Assembly: GCF_009818105.1 (NCBI RefSeq)
Contig: NZ_CP046564.1
Span: 744,001 to 808,000 of the forward strand
From: Bacillus sp. N1-1
Lineage (GTDB): Bacteria; Bacillota; Bacilli; Bacillales; Guptibacillaceae
Direction of reading: 5' to 3'
Length of the DNA: 64,000 nucleotides
Shown here: piece by piece, positions 8,707 to 16,671 of the stretch
How the letters are laid out: each line of letters opens with the position of its first letter
Position numbering within the stretch: position 1 is the stretch's first letter
Notes under the pieces: generated by a model
What the model saw: the letters and a program-made list of their open reading frames with translations, nothing else
The model's database searches: none
What the model was told of the DNA's origin: nothing
Translations under genes and position numbers: made by a program

Positions 8707-9792
8707 TTACTCTGGCATTTCACCACTATAAACAGAGGATGGACGGATAATTCGGTTATTTTCATTTTGCTCATAGACGTGAGCGATCCAACCGGCAGTT
8801 CTTGCTGCTGTAAATGTCGGCGTAAATAGTTCTGTAGGAAGTTCAATGGATCTTAAGATGGCTGCGGCATAGTATTCGACATTCGCATAAAGTTTTCGAT
8901 CAGGTTTGTACTCCTGTAAAAGACGTACAGCAGTTTCTTCTACTTCGTGTGCTAATTGAAACTCTTCATCATCATAAAAGTCTGATGTGATTTCGCTTAA
9001 AGCGGCAGCACGGGGGTCCCGGGTTTTATAGACGCGATGACCAAAGCCCATAAGCTTCTCACGATTTTCAAGCTTATGTCGTAATACTTTCTCAACATCT
9101 CCATCTCGCTTAATTTCGTCTAACAAATCAATTACACCAGTTGGAGCGCCACCGTGAAGTGGCCCTTTCATAGCACCAATCGCTCCTGTAATAGCTGATG
9201 CCAGGTCACTTTCAGTTGAAGCAATCACGCGTGCTGTAAATGTAGACGCATTTAGACCATGCTCCATTGTTAAAATAAAATACGCCGTTAATGCTTTCAC
9301 GTGATTGTCCTGAGGTTGCTTACCTGTCAGCATGTATAAATAATTCCCTACATGAGAGAGTGATAAGTCTGGTTCGATGATCGGTAATCCTTTTTGAGTT
9401 CGATAGCGATAAGCAATGATTGTCGGAACAATACTCAGTAGTTGAATGCCCTGTTCTTGCGTCGCAGGAAACTGAAACGATTGATTACCGATGGAAGATA
9501 ATATGGTTCGAACAACGCTCATCATTTCCGTGTTGTCTGGCAAACGATTGATAATTTCTTTATGACTCGTCGATAAAACTCTTGCTTCACCAAGTGATGA
9601 AGTAAAAGCAGTTAGTTGTTTAGCATCAGGAAACTCGCCATTCCATAGAAAATAGGCGGCTTCTTCAAATGACTTTTCTTTTGCGATGCGTTTGGCCCAT
9701 TCTCCTCGATAGACGAGCCATCCATTCTCTCCGTCCACAAGGCTGATCTTGGAATCAGCTGCAACGATTCCTTCTAAACCTGCATGAATCAT
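8707..9792 (-). CDS. citA: Citrate synthase, CitA type
   Basis: This 361-residue enzyme condenses oxaloacetate and acetyl-CoA to citrate. Catalytic regions are visible: MEHGLNAST, the GGAPTG loop and GFGHRVYKTRDPRA. In B. subtilis the minor citrate synthase citA is divergent from its LysR regulator citR, and the same arrangement is seen here (regulator at 9909). A 2-methylcitrate synthase would be the main alternative, but no prp genes are nearby. GGAG lies nine bases before the ATG. Confidence 0.88.
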   Translation of the reverse strand: MIHAGLEGIVAADSKISLVDGENGWLVYRGEWAKRIAKEKSFEEAAYFLWNGEFPDAKQLTAFTSSLGEARVLSTSHKEIINRLPDNTEMMSVVRTILSSIGNQSFQFPATQEQGIQLLSIVPTIIAYRYRTQKGLPIIEPDLSLSHVGNYLYMLTGKQPQDNHVKALTAYFILTMEHGLNASTFTARVIASTESDLASAITGAIGAMKGPLHGGAPTGVIDLLDEIKRDGDVEKVLRHKLENREKLMGFGHRVYKTRDPRAAALSEITSDFYDDEEFQLAHEVEETAVRLLQEYKPDRKLYANVEYYAAAILRSIELPTELFTPTFTAARTAGWIAHVYEQNENNRIIRPSSVYSGEMPE

Positions 9793-9844
9793 ATGCTCAA
9801 CTCCATTCTGTTCGTCTTGTTTTTAGTCTATCGTTTCGTTATGA

Positions 9845-9873
9845 TTATGACTAATAAATTATTAGCTTATAAT
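9845..9873 (+). promoter_or_regulatory. citR promoter with embedded palindrome, likely CitR operator
   Basis: TTATGA (9845-9850) and TATAAT (9868-9873) are spaced 17 bp, a fair sigma-A promoter for citR. The spacer is filled by the 15-bp palindrome CTAATAAATTATTAG (9851-9865), which fits a LysR-type dyad. On the opposite strand the same bases give TTATAA-17-CATAAT for citA. The regulator could therefore repress both genes from one site; this is inferred from position. Confidence 0.6.
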
Positions 9874-9908
9874 TAATAGAGATTCGTAATCAATAGGAGT
9901 GCAATAAG

Positions 9909-10787
9909 ATGAACATCAATTGGATTAAAACGTTTGTTGCGGCAGCAAGTTACGAAAATTTTAGAGAGACCGCTGAGAAACTATATCTTGCGCAACCAAC
10001 TGTAACAGTTCATATTCAGCAGCTCGAGAAGCAGGTTGGTAGTAAGTTGTTTATGAAAAGTGGACGTCGTGTTGTTCTTTCTGAAGCAGGAAGGCAGTTT
10101 TTACCTCATGCGAAGGAAATGATGGAGCAATATGAGCAAAGCTTACGTCATATGAATGGCTGGCGACAGGGGTACCATCACAAATTAACGCTCGCTGTAT
10201 CTCCATTGATTGCAGCAACCGTTCTTCCAAGTGTGCTACAGCAATTTATGAAAGCTTATCCATCGATTGAAGTTGTTGTAAAAGTAAGTGAGTCGAATGA
10301 GATTGGAGGGATGGTAGCTAGAAATGTTGCAGATTTCGGGCTTTCTCGCATGCAATCGGTAGAGACCCATCTAAAGTGCGAGCAAATCGGAGCTGATCCG
10401 ATTGTGCTTGTAGTTCCACATGATGGTGGTGATGCTGAAACCAGTCTGCCGCTTTCACTAAATGATTTTTGTACACAGTTAACGCTATTAACATATAATC
10501 ACCCTGATTACTGGGATGATTTGTTAGTTGAGTTAAGATCGAAATACGAAGGCATTCGGACGATGGTTGTTTCACAAGTTCATATTACAAAAAGGTTTAT
10601 TGAGGAAGGACTGGGGTATTCCTTTCTACCACGTTCATCTGTCCAACGAGAACTATTTGAAGGGAGGATGCTACAAGTAGATACGAGAGAAATTAGACTA
10701 CCTGAAGTTCACACGTATCTGGTATACCACCATTTATCGAAAGAAGCTGTGAAATTCAAAGAATTTATCGAACGAAATCTCCAATGA
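9909..10787 (+). CDS. citR: LysR-family transcriptional regulator, CitR-like
   Basis: This 292-residue protein has an N-terminal LysR winged helix (about residues 1-60; AEKLYLAQPTVTVHIQQLEK) and a C-terminal periplasmic-binding-protein-like effector domain (about 90-290). It is divergent from a citrate synthase gene, as citR is in B. subtilis, where CitR represses citA. The symbol rests on that synteny and the family. A hairpin terminator follows directly. Confidence 0.85.
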   Translation: MNINWIKTFVAAASYENFRETAEKLYLAQPTVTVHIQQLEKQVGSKLFMKSGRRVVLSEAGRQFLPHAKEMMEQYEQSLRHMNGWRQGYHHKLTLAVSPLIAATVLPSVLQQFMKAYPSIEVVVKVSESNEIGGMVARNVADFGLSRMQSVETHLKCEQIGADPIVLVVPHDGGDAETSLPLSLNDFCTQLTLLTYNHPDYWDDLLVELRSKYEGIRTMVVSQVHITKRFIEEGLGYSFLPRSSVQRELFEGRMLQVDTREIRLPEVHTYLVYHHLSKEAVKFKEFIERNLQ

Positions 10788-10789
10788 AA

Positions 10790-10819
10790 AAGCCCGATCA
10801 GCGTCCTGATCGGGCTTGC
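10790..10819 (+). terminator. Terminator of citR
   Basis: A 12-bp perfect stem (AAGCCCGATCAG with its complement) closes a 4-base CGTC loop right after the citR stop. Confidence 0.85.
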
Positions 10820-10934
10820 CTCTTATTTTCCGAGTGTGAAATAAGAGTGTGTGGGATAGGTGCGTGAGTGTAGATCCTAAAGGCTAGCTTACACGCTTTC
10901 CTAGTATGTGTTAATTGAAAAAAACTATGCGTGA

Positions 10935-11339
10935 TTAGTAAGAAGTAAGTCCCCAAATTTTCCACTCTTTATCTTCTTTTGTAGCAAAAAAATGCATCCT
11001 TACAGGGAGTTGCGCTGATTTTTTTGTGATAAGCACGTCAATTAAATAGGTATGATCTGCCACTTTTTTCTTACAGGCTTTCAAAGCAGGTTTGTAATAG
11101 TGAGACGTTTTCTTTAAAGGAGAAATGCTTACAATTTGCCAGGTTTTCGTGTCCTGGTTTGTAGCCATAAGTCCTGATAGGAGTGAGTTCGCTTTAGAAG
11201 GAAGTCCTTGCTTGGAATTCACCTCACTTAAATTCGGGGTTGGACACTTTCCTTGAAGAAGCTGTACCGGACTGGCTGCGTTCGAAGACATTGGTAAGAG
11301 AAAGAAAATAACAAGTGTTGCGCTAATGTATCGTTTCAC
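10935..11339 (-). CDS. Small secreted protein, unknown function
   Basis: This 134-residue protein starts with a clear Sec signal peptide (MKRYISATLVIFFLLPMSSNA, cleavage probably after the Ala of SNA). The mature part is basic and contains two cysteines. I chose GTG 11339 because AAAGGTGG lies at good spacing before it; an upstream GTG at 11351 overlaps that site. The C-terminal half (VRMHFFATKEDKEWKIWGL) resembles small NTF2-like secreted proteins in its alternating pattern, but I cannot name a family. It is a single-gene unit on the minus strand. Confidence 0.7.
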   Translation of the reverse strand: MKRYISATLVIFFLLPMSSNAASPVQLLQGKCPTPNLSEVNSKQGLPSKANSLLSGLMATNQDTKTWQIVSISPLKKTSHYYKPALKACKKKVADHTYLIDVLITKKSAQLPVRMHFFATKEDKEWKIWGLTSY

Positions 11340-11450
11340 GATGCATTCCACCTTTCTCTGCTTACAGTGTCCAGAATGAATAAATGTATGCAGTGTGATC
11401 GAATGTACGTTCGGTTTGTGGTATACTTTATGTAAGGGGAGGGAGCAGAA

Positions 11451-12287
11451 TTGAAACCTTCAATTGAAACGAAAACAGCTCGATCAATCTTAACAAAAGG
11501 AACTGGATTTCTTCATGGGTATAGTCATACACTTAATCCTTATGCTGGATGTGCGTTTGGGTGTTCGTATTGCTATGTTAGAAGAATGCCGATATCCCTT
11601 TTTAGAGAAGAAGATTGGGGAGCCTGGGTAGATATAAAAGAAAACGCAACTGATCTTGTGATGAAAGAAATCCCGAAAGCACGTAAAAAGGGACGGGTAT
11701 CGATATTTATGTCTTCTTCCACAGATCCGTATCAACCAGTGGAACATAAAACACATTTAACGAGAGGGTTGTTAGAGGCGATGATCGAAGAGAGCCCTGA
11801 CTTTTTGTTTCTTCAAACCCGTTCTCCACTCGTTACGAGAGATATCGACCTTCTAAAGCAATTCAAGAATAAAATTCTTGTAAGTATGACAGTAGAAACA
11901 GATCTTGAGTCAGTTCGCAAAACCTTTGCTCCGTCAGCACCACCGATTAATGCAAGGTTAAAAGCGATTCAAGAGTTACGGTCTGAAGGCATACCAGTAC
12001 AAGCTGCTGTCGCACCACTGCTACCATGCTCAGAGCAATTTCCATTAAAGTTAGCTGAAGTAACGGATCGGCTTACACTAGATGACTTTTTTATGGGAGA
12101 TGGAAGTGGGGGCAAACGAACGGAGCAGCTTGGGATTCGAAAAATATTTGAGGAAAATGGTTTGAATGATTGGTATGATCGGCAGGCGTATTTGAAAATA
12201 AAACGTCGACTACAAGAGGTTTTTCCTGAGAACGCGATTTATATTTCCCAAGAAGGTTTTTATCCACCAAAAGGAAGCGACTGTTAA
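11451..12287 (+). CDS. Radical SAM protein of the SplB/Rv2578c group
   Basis: This 278-residue protein has a radical SAM cluster motif CxxxCxxC at Cys34, Cys38 and Cys41 (YAGCAFGCSYCYVRRMP) and a TDPYQPVE segment shared with the spore photoproduct lyase-like group. It is shorter than SplB, which is about 340 residues, so it is a relative rather than the spore DNA repair enzyme itself. The substrate is not known for this group. The start codon is TTG, supported by AAGGGGAGGGAG eight bases upstream. It is monocistronic and converges on the htrA-like gene. Confidence 0.78.
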   Translation: MKPSIETKTARSILTKGTGFLHGYSHTLNPYAGCAFGCSYCYVRRMPISLFREEDWGAWVDIKENATDLVMKEIPKARKKGRVSIFMSSSTDPYQPVEHKTHLTRGLLEAMIEESPDFLFLQTRSPLVTRDIDLLKQFKNKILVSMTVETDLESVRKTFAPSAPPINARLKAIQELRSEGIPVQAAVAPLLPCSEQFPLKLAEVTDRLTLDDFFMGDGSGGKRTEQLGIRKIFEENGLNDWYDRQAYLKIKRRLQEVFPENAIYISQEGFYPPKGSDC

Positions 12288-12310
12288 ATCGCTTTGAACA
12301 GAAATTACAC

Positions 12311-12343
12311 CAAAAGGTTAGAAGTGATTCTTCTAACCTTTTG
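12311..12343. terminator. Bidirectional terminator
   Basis: A 14-bp perfect stem (CAAAAGGTTAGAAG with its complement) with a 5-base loop lies between two convergent genes, with T or A runs on either side. Confidence 0.8.
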
Positions 12344-12365
12344 TGTGGCGACGCTATTTTAATTT

Positions 12366-13529
12366 TTATTTTAATTTCTGAGCATTTCCATTAAGAATTT
12401 TTAACTGGTCATTCTCATAACCGACTTGATACGTAACGTTATAGAGTGACGTTGTTGTTTTTTTATCCTCAGTTCGTTCATTTGCTTTAATTGTTGCCGT
12501 TACTTTTACTTCGTCATTGGTTTGATTTAAGCTTCCGGTCATATTCGAAACTTCAACATTGAGAGTATGGATGTAACCCTTCCGAAAATCTTCATAAACC
12601 ATCTCGCTTTGCCAGCGGCTGCCAAGCAGTGAGTAGGCTGTTACATAGTCTTGAGTGGAAAGACTTTCATAAAAGTAACCAATGAGGTAAGTAGCGTTAT
12701 TTTTAAAGTCTTCTCCCGTTAATCCTTGAGGCGTAGCTACTTCTTCTTTACTTTCATCATCGACTGTTAGCTTAATCGGTTCATCAGACCAGCCCTTGAT
12801 TTGGTCGATGACGTTAGGAAGCGGAATGCTAAACCCAATGGCGCCTGAATCTGTACCAGCAGAATTGATTGCAATGGCTTCACCTGTAGTAGCATCGATA
12901 AGAGGGCCACCACTGTTTCCTTTTGTAATAGGTGCGGATATTTGGTAAATATGTTCATAGCGATAAGGTTCTAAAATAAACTCTCGATCCAAACCGCTAA
13001 TAATCCCGGTTGTTACAGTGTTTTGTAGCCCGAGAGGACTTCCAAGAGCGATGATGTTATCGCCAACTTCTGCCATGCGTTCCTCAGTAACTGAAAGCGG
13101 GGGATTCTCTTTTAGCCCAGGTACGCGTATGACCGCTACATCAGTTGTATCTCCCATACCAATAATTTGGGCTTCGAATTGTTTAGCGTCGGACGTTTTA
13201 ACTGTGATCTTTTGTGCTCCTTCAACTACATGAGCATTCGTAATGACGTCACCCTCCGAATTGTAGAGGAAGCCAGAGCCTGAAGATGACCCGTCTTTTA
13301 AATTAACCTCAATTTGTACGACGCTTTTTTGTGTTTCATGAATCACGGATTTTAAATTTGGTTCTTCTGCTGTCTTTTCTGATGTATCTGTTTTCTTACC
13401 GAGAGAAGAAGTTGCTTTAACGGCCGTACTAGAGTAGGATTCATGTAAAAAATAAAAACCTATGCCTCCCATAACTAGAATGAAGAGAGAACTAGTCAGG
13501 GATAGTAGTAAAGCTAGTTTCTTAGACAT
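12366..13529 (-). CDS. Membrane-anchored HtrA-like trypsin protease without PDZ domain
   Basis: The protein has 387 residues: a short cytoplasmic start, one N-terminal membrane anchor (about residues 5-28), and a trypsin-like protease domain (about 62-245) with the triad His100 (NAHVV), Asp130 (DVAVIRV) and Ser206 (GNSGGPL). The C-terminal part (about 275-387) is not a PDZ domain; its pattern suggests an NTF2-like or TcaA-type substrate-sensing domain. It would act outside the membrane in envelope quality control or signalling. It is 23 bases downstream of the zinc-ribbon/FxLYD gene, and the two probably form an operon. Confidence 0.85.
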   Translation of the reverse strand: MSKKLALLLSLTSSLFILVMGGIGFYFLHESYSSTAVKATSSLGKKTDTSEKTAEEPNLKSVIHETQKSVVQIEVNLKDGSSSGSGFLYNSEGDVITNAHVVEGAQKITVKTSDAKQFEAQIIGMGDTTDVAVIRVPGLKENPPLSVTEERMAEVGDNIIALGSPLGLQNTVTTGIISGLDREFILEPYRYEHIYQISAPITKGNSGGPLIDATTGEAIAINSAGTDSGAIGFSIPLPNVIDQIKGWSDEPIKLTVDDESKEEVATPQGLTGEDFKNNATYLIGYFYESLSTQDYVTAYSLLGSRWQSEMVYEDFRKGYIHTLNVEVSNMTGSLNQTNDEVKVTATIKANERTEDKKTTTSLYNVTYQVGYENDQLKILNGNAQKLK

Positions 13530-13552
13530 CCGTTCTTACATACTCCTTTCAG

Positions 13553-14710
13553 TTAATTCAAATACCATGTAAAGTGATCAACTTGGACGGTGAACTCATC
13601 AAGATTCTCCACCTCATCACCAACATCATAGATCATAAAATCAAATTTTCCTGTATCGTCAGGATATAGTTTGTCGGGATTAATATACACTTCACCTTCA
13701 TCAAATTCGTTTCCATCTCCGTCTATTACTTTATAGGAGGCTCCAATCGAGTTTACCGGAACAGTAGCTTTGCTTGTCACTTGACCGGTTACCTTTAATT
13801 CGTCGTAATCGGTTATTTCCGTTTTTAAATCGGTTAGTTCGATTGCACTCGTTCGGTTCATTTCTTCTTCTTTTGCAGCAACCACCATCGCATGTTCAAT
13901 GCGCTTCTGTTGTTCCTCTTCAAAAGAATTTCGTCTTTTTTCAATGACGGTTTTGAGATTTGATAATTTTTCATGGTCTTTATTAATCTTTAAACCTTCG
14001 TCAACGGCGTTGAGTGCTTCTGTAAAGTGATTCTCTTCTAAAAATTGATTCGCTTCATTAATTGTGAAGTCTATTAATTGACTGCGGATTTGGCTAGCAA
14101 TTTCCTGCGCCTCATCAACCTGTAATGTTTCTGCTCTCGTCAAAACAGGTTTCAATTCATCAATCGATTTTTTTCCTTTCATATCATACTTTAACTCAGC
14201 AACCATGACGGTTGTTCGAGCAGAGGCGATATCATTCTGTAAATGAGAGGAAAGCTCTCCCTTATAAGCAGCTGTTATATCTTCAGCTTGTCGAATTAAT
14301 TCAAGTGCTTCATCATAGTGGTCCTGCTGTCTTTCTTTTTCCGCCTGATTAAGCGTATCTTCGACGTTAAGTGCAGTGACTACCATATTTATATTCATTT
14401 CCGCTGCTGGGAAATGAGCTCTTCTTTTTTTAGCTTCATTAAATTCTTTTTGAGCTGCTTCAAAATCGCCTTTCTTCGCCAACTCTTCTCCTTTTTCAAA
14501 TGAGCGAATCGCCGATTTTGTTACCGATTCTTCATATAGATAATAGCCTGAAAGGCAGCTAACGAGGAAAAGGAACATCATCAATGGTAACCAACGCCAC
14601 AAAATGGAAAGACTTCGGTTGGATCTTGTCTGCGGAATCAGTTCTTTTCCGCAGGAGAAGCAGAATTGTTCATTTTCGCCTCTCTTTTTTCCACAATGTG
14701 GACAATACAT
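13553..14710 (-). CDS. Zinc-ribbon membrane protein with TPR-like region and FxLYD-type domain
   Basis: The 385-residue product begins with a zinc ribbon (Cys3, Cys6, Cys17, Cys20), then a membrane segment (about residues 36-58). A long helical extracellular region with tetratricopeptide-like periodicity (about 65-280) follows, and a beta-rich C-terminal domain (about 285-385) looks like FxLYD. ATG 14710 is chosen over the upstream in-frame codon at 14737 because GCAGGTGG sits at normal spacing before it. Cytoplasmic zinc ribbon plus exported domains is a design seen in TcaA-like envelope stress proteins. Being co-transcribed with an HtrA-like protease supports a surface-sensing role, but the function is inferred. 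Confidence 0.75.
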   Translation of the reverse strand: MYCPHCGKKRGENEQFCFSCGKELIPQTRSNRSLSILWRWLPLMMFLFLVSCLSGYYLYEESVTKSAIRSFEKGEELAKKGDFEAAQKEFNEAKKRRAHFPAAEMNINMVVTALNVEDTLNQAEKERQQDHYDEALELIRQAEDITAAYKGELSSHLQNDIASARTTVMVAELKYDMKGKKSIDELKPVLTRAETLQVDEAQEIASQIRSQLIDFTINEANQFLEENHFTEALNAVDEGLKINKDHEKLSNLKTVIEKRRNSFEEEQQKRIEHAMVVAAKEEEMNRTSAIELTDLKTEITDYDELKVTGQVTSKATVPVNSIGASYKVIDGDGNEFDEGEVYINPDKLYPDDTGKFDFMIYDVGDEVENLDEFTVQVDHFTWYLN

Positions 14711-15062
14711 TCTTATTCCACCTGCTTTCAATCTCAATCACTAGTTATATTTTGACACATTTTATTGATGAGGGAAATATCTTTTAAAGGGTTGTTGGTG
14801 AATTGAAATATAAAGCAATTTTCACGCAAATATTGTCCTTTCTACTTTGACAAAACCTTATATGAGGGAGTGATTGATTCAAAAGACGTAATTATAATAA
14901 ATGTGAATTAAAGTAAGTGAATAGTCGTAGGGCCAAGATCCTGATATCTTGTAAAATTAGTGGTTTCATACGTTTGTCCCGTGTTTTAGGGTCCTGTTCA
15001 CACTATATTTCCTTTGATAAGATGATCTCAAGACCCCCTTTCAAATATTCCGTTACCAGGAA

Positions 15063-15087
15063 GACCGGCATTCGCCGGTCCTTTTTT
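15063..15087 (+). terminator. Orphan terminator 1
   Basis: GACCGGC and GCCGGTC pair around ATTC and are followed by CTTTTTTT. No open reading frame with a ribosome binding site ends upstream, which hints at a non-coding RNA. Confidence 0.75.
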
Positions 15088-15231
15088 TGTGATTGCTAGT
15101 GAAATCAAACATGCTCAGGGGCTATTATGAGTGAGAGAAACAACATTTATTTTAAAGAAATTCATTCTTTTTTGAAACCTCAATCCATGCAGTGTCGTCT
15201 AATAGTTGAAAACCCTTATTCCCTTAGATGT

Positions 15232-15265
15232 AGCTACCTAGGTCTCTTTCTGGTAGCTGCTTTTT
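15232..15265 (+). terminator. Orphan terminator 2, just upstream of the tetR promoter
   Basis: AGCTACC and GGTAGCT pair around a 13-base loop, followed by GCTTTTTTT. It ends ten bases before the -35 box of the tetR promoter and isolates that promoter from upstream transcription. Confidence 0.7.
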
Positions 15266-15274
15266 TTATGTTCA

Positions 15275-15303
15275 TTGCAATAATGAGAAAGAATTGGTAT
15301 AAT
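15275..15303 (+). promoter_or_regulatory. Sigma-A promoter of the tetR-SMR operon
   Basis: TTGCAA (15275-15280) and TATAAT (15298-15303) are spaced 17 bp, with an extended -10 TG at 15295-15296. The predicted start point falls inside the first operator copy. Confidence 0.8.
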
Positions 15304-15304
15304 G

Positions 15305-15368
15305 ACTAACGAACGGTAGGTAGTATCCTGCGTTTTTATTTTTCTTGTAAACTAACGAACGGTAGGTA
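15305..15368 (+). repeat. Two 18-bp direct repeats, likely TetR operators
   Basis: ACTAACGAACGGTAGGTA occurs at 15305-15322 and again, identical, at 15351-15368. The first copy lies just after the -10 box and the second overlaps the ribosome binding region of the tetR gene (GGTAGGT). Each half contains the imperfect dyad ACGAACGGTAGGT. Autorepression by the adjacent TetR protein is the obvious role, inferred from position. Confidence 0.7.
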
Positions 15369-15375
15369 ATGTGTA

Positions 15376-15960
15376 ATGAAAAAAGATTCAACTCAAGATC
15401 GCATTAAAGAGGTCGCACTCATTTTATTTGCGCGTAAAGGGTTTGAAGGAACTTCCCTATCAGACATCGCTTCAGGTGTGGGAATAAAAAAGCCTTCTCT
15501 CTATGCTCATTATAAAAGTAAGGAAGATCTCTTTTTAGGTGTCATCCATAAAGTATCCGTTGATTACAATGCGTTTTTCATAAAGACGGCAGAAGAATTA
15601 AGCGATCGGAAGCCAGAAGATCAGCTTTATAATTTGCTTCACAAAAACACAAATTATTTAAGAAATGATGAGTTGGGGCTGATCTTTAAACGAATGATGC
15701 TGTTTCCACCAGAATCGTTAAGAACAGACATATACGCTATGTTTGAAAAAACAGAGGATGTGATGAGACAGATTATTAAGTCAATCCTTGTTAAGATGGT
15801 CCGCGAAGAGGAGTGGGAACAGGTTTTTGACGCTTATTTATGCCTACTTGATGGGGTGTTTGAACAAGTTTTCTATTATTCACCTGAAGAGCATAAAAAA
15901 CGTCTGGAAAATTCGTGGTCGGTATTTATTAGAGGGATTTATAGTGGGGAGGAGAAGTAG
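15376..15960 (+). CDS. TetR/AcrR-family repressor of the SMR efflux pair
   Basis: This 194-residue protein has an N-terminal TetR helix-turn-helix (about residues 8-55; GTSLSDIASGVGIKKPSLYAHYKSKEDL split across the DNA-reading helices) and a variable helical ligand domain. It is followed one base later by two SMR genes, so it very likely controls their expression in response to a cationic drug or metabolite. Twin 18-bp repeats around its promoter are the likely operators. The ribosome binding site is weak and overlaps the second repeat, which may keep repressor levels low. Confidence 0.88.
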   Translation: MKKDSTQDRIKEVALILFARKGFEGTSLSDIASGVGIKKPSLYAHYKSKEDLFLGVIHKVSVDYNAFFIKTAEELSDRKPEDQLYNLLHKNTNYLRNDELGLIFKRMMLFPPESLRTDIYAMFEKTEDVMRQIIKSILVKMVREEEWEQVFDAYLCLLDGVFEQVFYYSPEEHKKRLENSWSVFIRGIYSGEEK

Positions 15961-15961
15961 C

Positions 15962-16285
15962 ATGGCATGGATTTATCTTGTAATAGGTGGTCTGATGGAA
16001 GTTTTGTGGGCAATTGGTTTAAAATATTCCGATGGATTTACGAATCCAATTATTAGTTTGTTAACGATTTTAGGAATTGTAACGAGTTTTTACTTTTTTG
16101 CGAGAGCATTAAAGTATTTACCCGTGGGAACTGCCTATGCCATTTTTACTGGACTTGGAGCCGCAGGAACAGCGGTCATTGGCATGGTGTTTTTAAATGA
16201 ATCAATTAGTTTAATGAAAATCTTTTTTATCATATTGCTCATTTCTTCCATTATTGGCTTAAAGCTAAATGCGAAGGAAGCATAG
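15962..16285 (+). CDS. SMR multidrug efflux subunit 1 (YkkC/NepA-like)
   Basis: This 107-residue, four-helix small multidrug resistance protein starts MAWIYLVIGGLMEVLWAIGL, with the conserved membrane Glu13 that couples drug and proton binding. The internal part of the frame extends upstream to 15788 inside tetR, but ATG 15962 with GGGGAGGAG gives the standard SMR length. It pairs with a second, different SMR gene 12 bases later. Such pairs form heteromeric exporters (YkkCD, NepAB type) of quaternary cations or guanidinium-like compounds. Confidence 0.9.
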   Translation: MAWIYLVIGGLMEVLWAIGLKYSDGFTNPIISLLTILGIVTSFYFFARALKYLPVGTAYAIFTGLGAAGTAVIGMVFLNESISLMKIFFIILLISSIIGLKLNAKEA

Positions 16286-16297
16286 GAGGAGTTAACA

Positions 16298-16615
16298 ATG
16301 GCATGGATTGCATTATTAATCGCAGGGCTTGGTGAAGTTGGCGGTGTGATTAGTTTAAAGTTATCTGAAGGGTTTACTAAATTAAAGCCGTCTATTTTTA
16401 CAATCTTATTTGGGTCGATGAGCTTTTTTATGTTGTCATTATCTTTAAAGGCATTGCCAGTAGGTACGGCTTATGCTATTTGGACGGGAATCGGTTCAGC
16501 GGGAAGTGTTTTAATTGGGATGTACTGGTTTAAGGAACCAAGGAATCGAATGCAACTAGTGTTAATATCCTGTGTCGTCATTTCAGTTGTAGGGCTTCGT
16601 GTAGCAGAGGGTTGA
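16298..16615 (+). CDS. SMR multidrug efflux subunit 2 (YkkD-like)
   Basis: This 105-residue, four-helix SMR protein starts MAWIALLIAGLGEVGGVISL, keeping the membrane Glu of the family at position 13. Strong AGGAGG precedes the ATG. It is the partner of the preceding SMR gene and probably inserts in the opposite orientation to make a heterodimer. The operon seems to end here, since a separate promoter for the ABC-F leader begins three bases after the stop. Confidence 0.9.
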   Translation: MAWIALLIAGLGEVGGVISLKLSEGFTKLKPSIFTILFGSMSFFMLSLSLKALPVGTAYAIWTGIGSAGSVLIGMYWFKEPRNRMQLVLISCVVISVVGLRVAEG

Positions 16616-16617
16616 TT

Positions 16618-16645
16618 TTGTCAGATCATTCAGATAGAATAGAAT
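16618..16645 (+). promoter_or_regulatory. Putative promoter of the ABC-F/AAC(3) leader transcript
   Basis: TTGTCA (16618-16623) and TAGAAT (16640-16645) are spaced 16 bp. The predicted transcript starts about 20 bases before the ribosome binding site of the 42-codon leader frame at 16672. Confidence 0.5.
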
Positions 16646-16671
16646 TATTAATTATAGGAGGTGAGGAAGAG

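Larger units (their letters stand above)
14711..15274. other. 560-bp gene-free region with two orphan terminators
   Basis: No convincing protein gene lies here. The region holds two intrinsic terminators (15063-15087 and 15232-15265) with no coding sequence in front of either, plus paired elements GTGAATAG and CTGTTCAC about 80 bases apart. A TATAAT box is at 14893-14898, without a good -35. The simplest reading is one or two short non-coding transcripts on the plus strand. I did not recognise any known RNA family. Confidence 0.4.

Noticed and set aside
14917..15099. 60-codon frame in the gap before tetR
   Set aside because: No ribosome binding site, unnatural composition, and it covers the orphan terminator; the region looks non-coding.
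15127..15309. 60-codon frame with a hydrophobic end upstream of tetR
   Set aside because: It runs straight through the terminator hairpin at 15232-15265 and over the tetR promoter, and the hydrophobic stretch comes from the T-rich terminator tail.
14711..15375. Guanidine-I (ykkC) riboswitch expected because YkkCD-like SMR genes follow
   Set aside because: I looked for the conserved ykkC elements and did not find them; the twin TetR operators explain regulation better.
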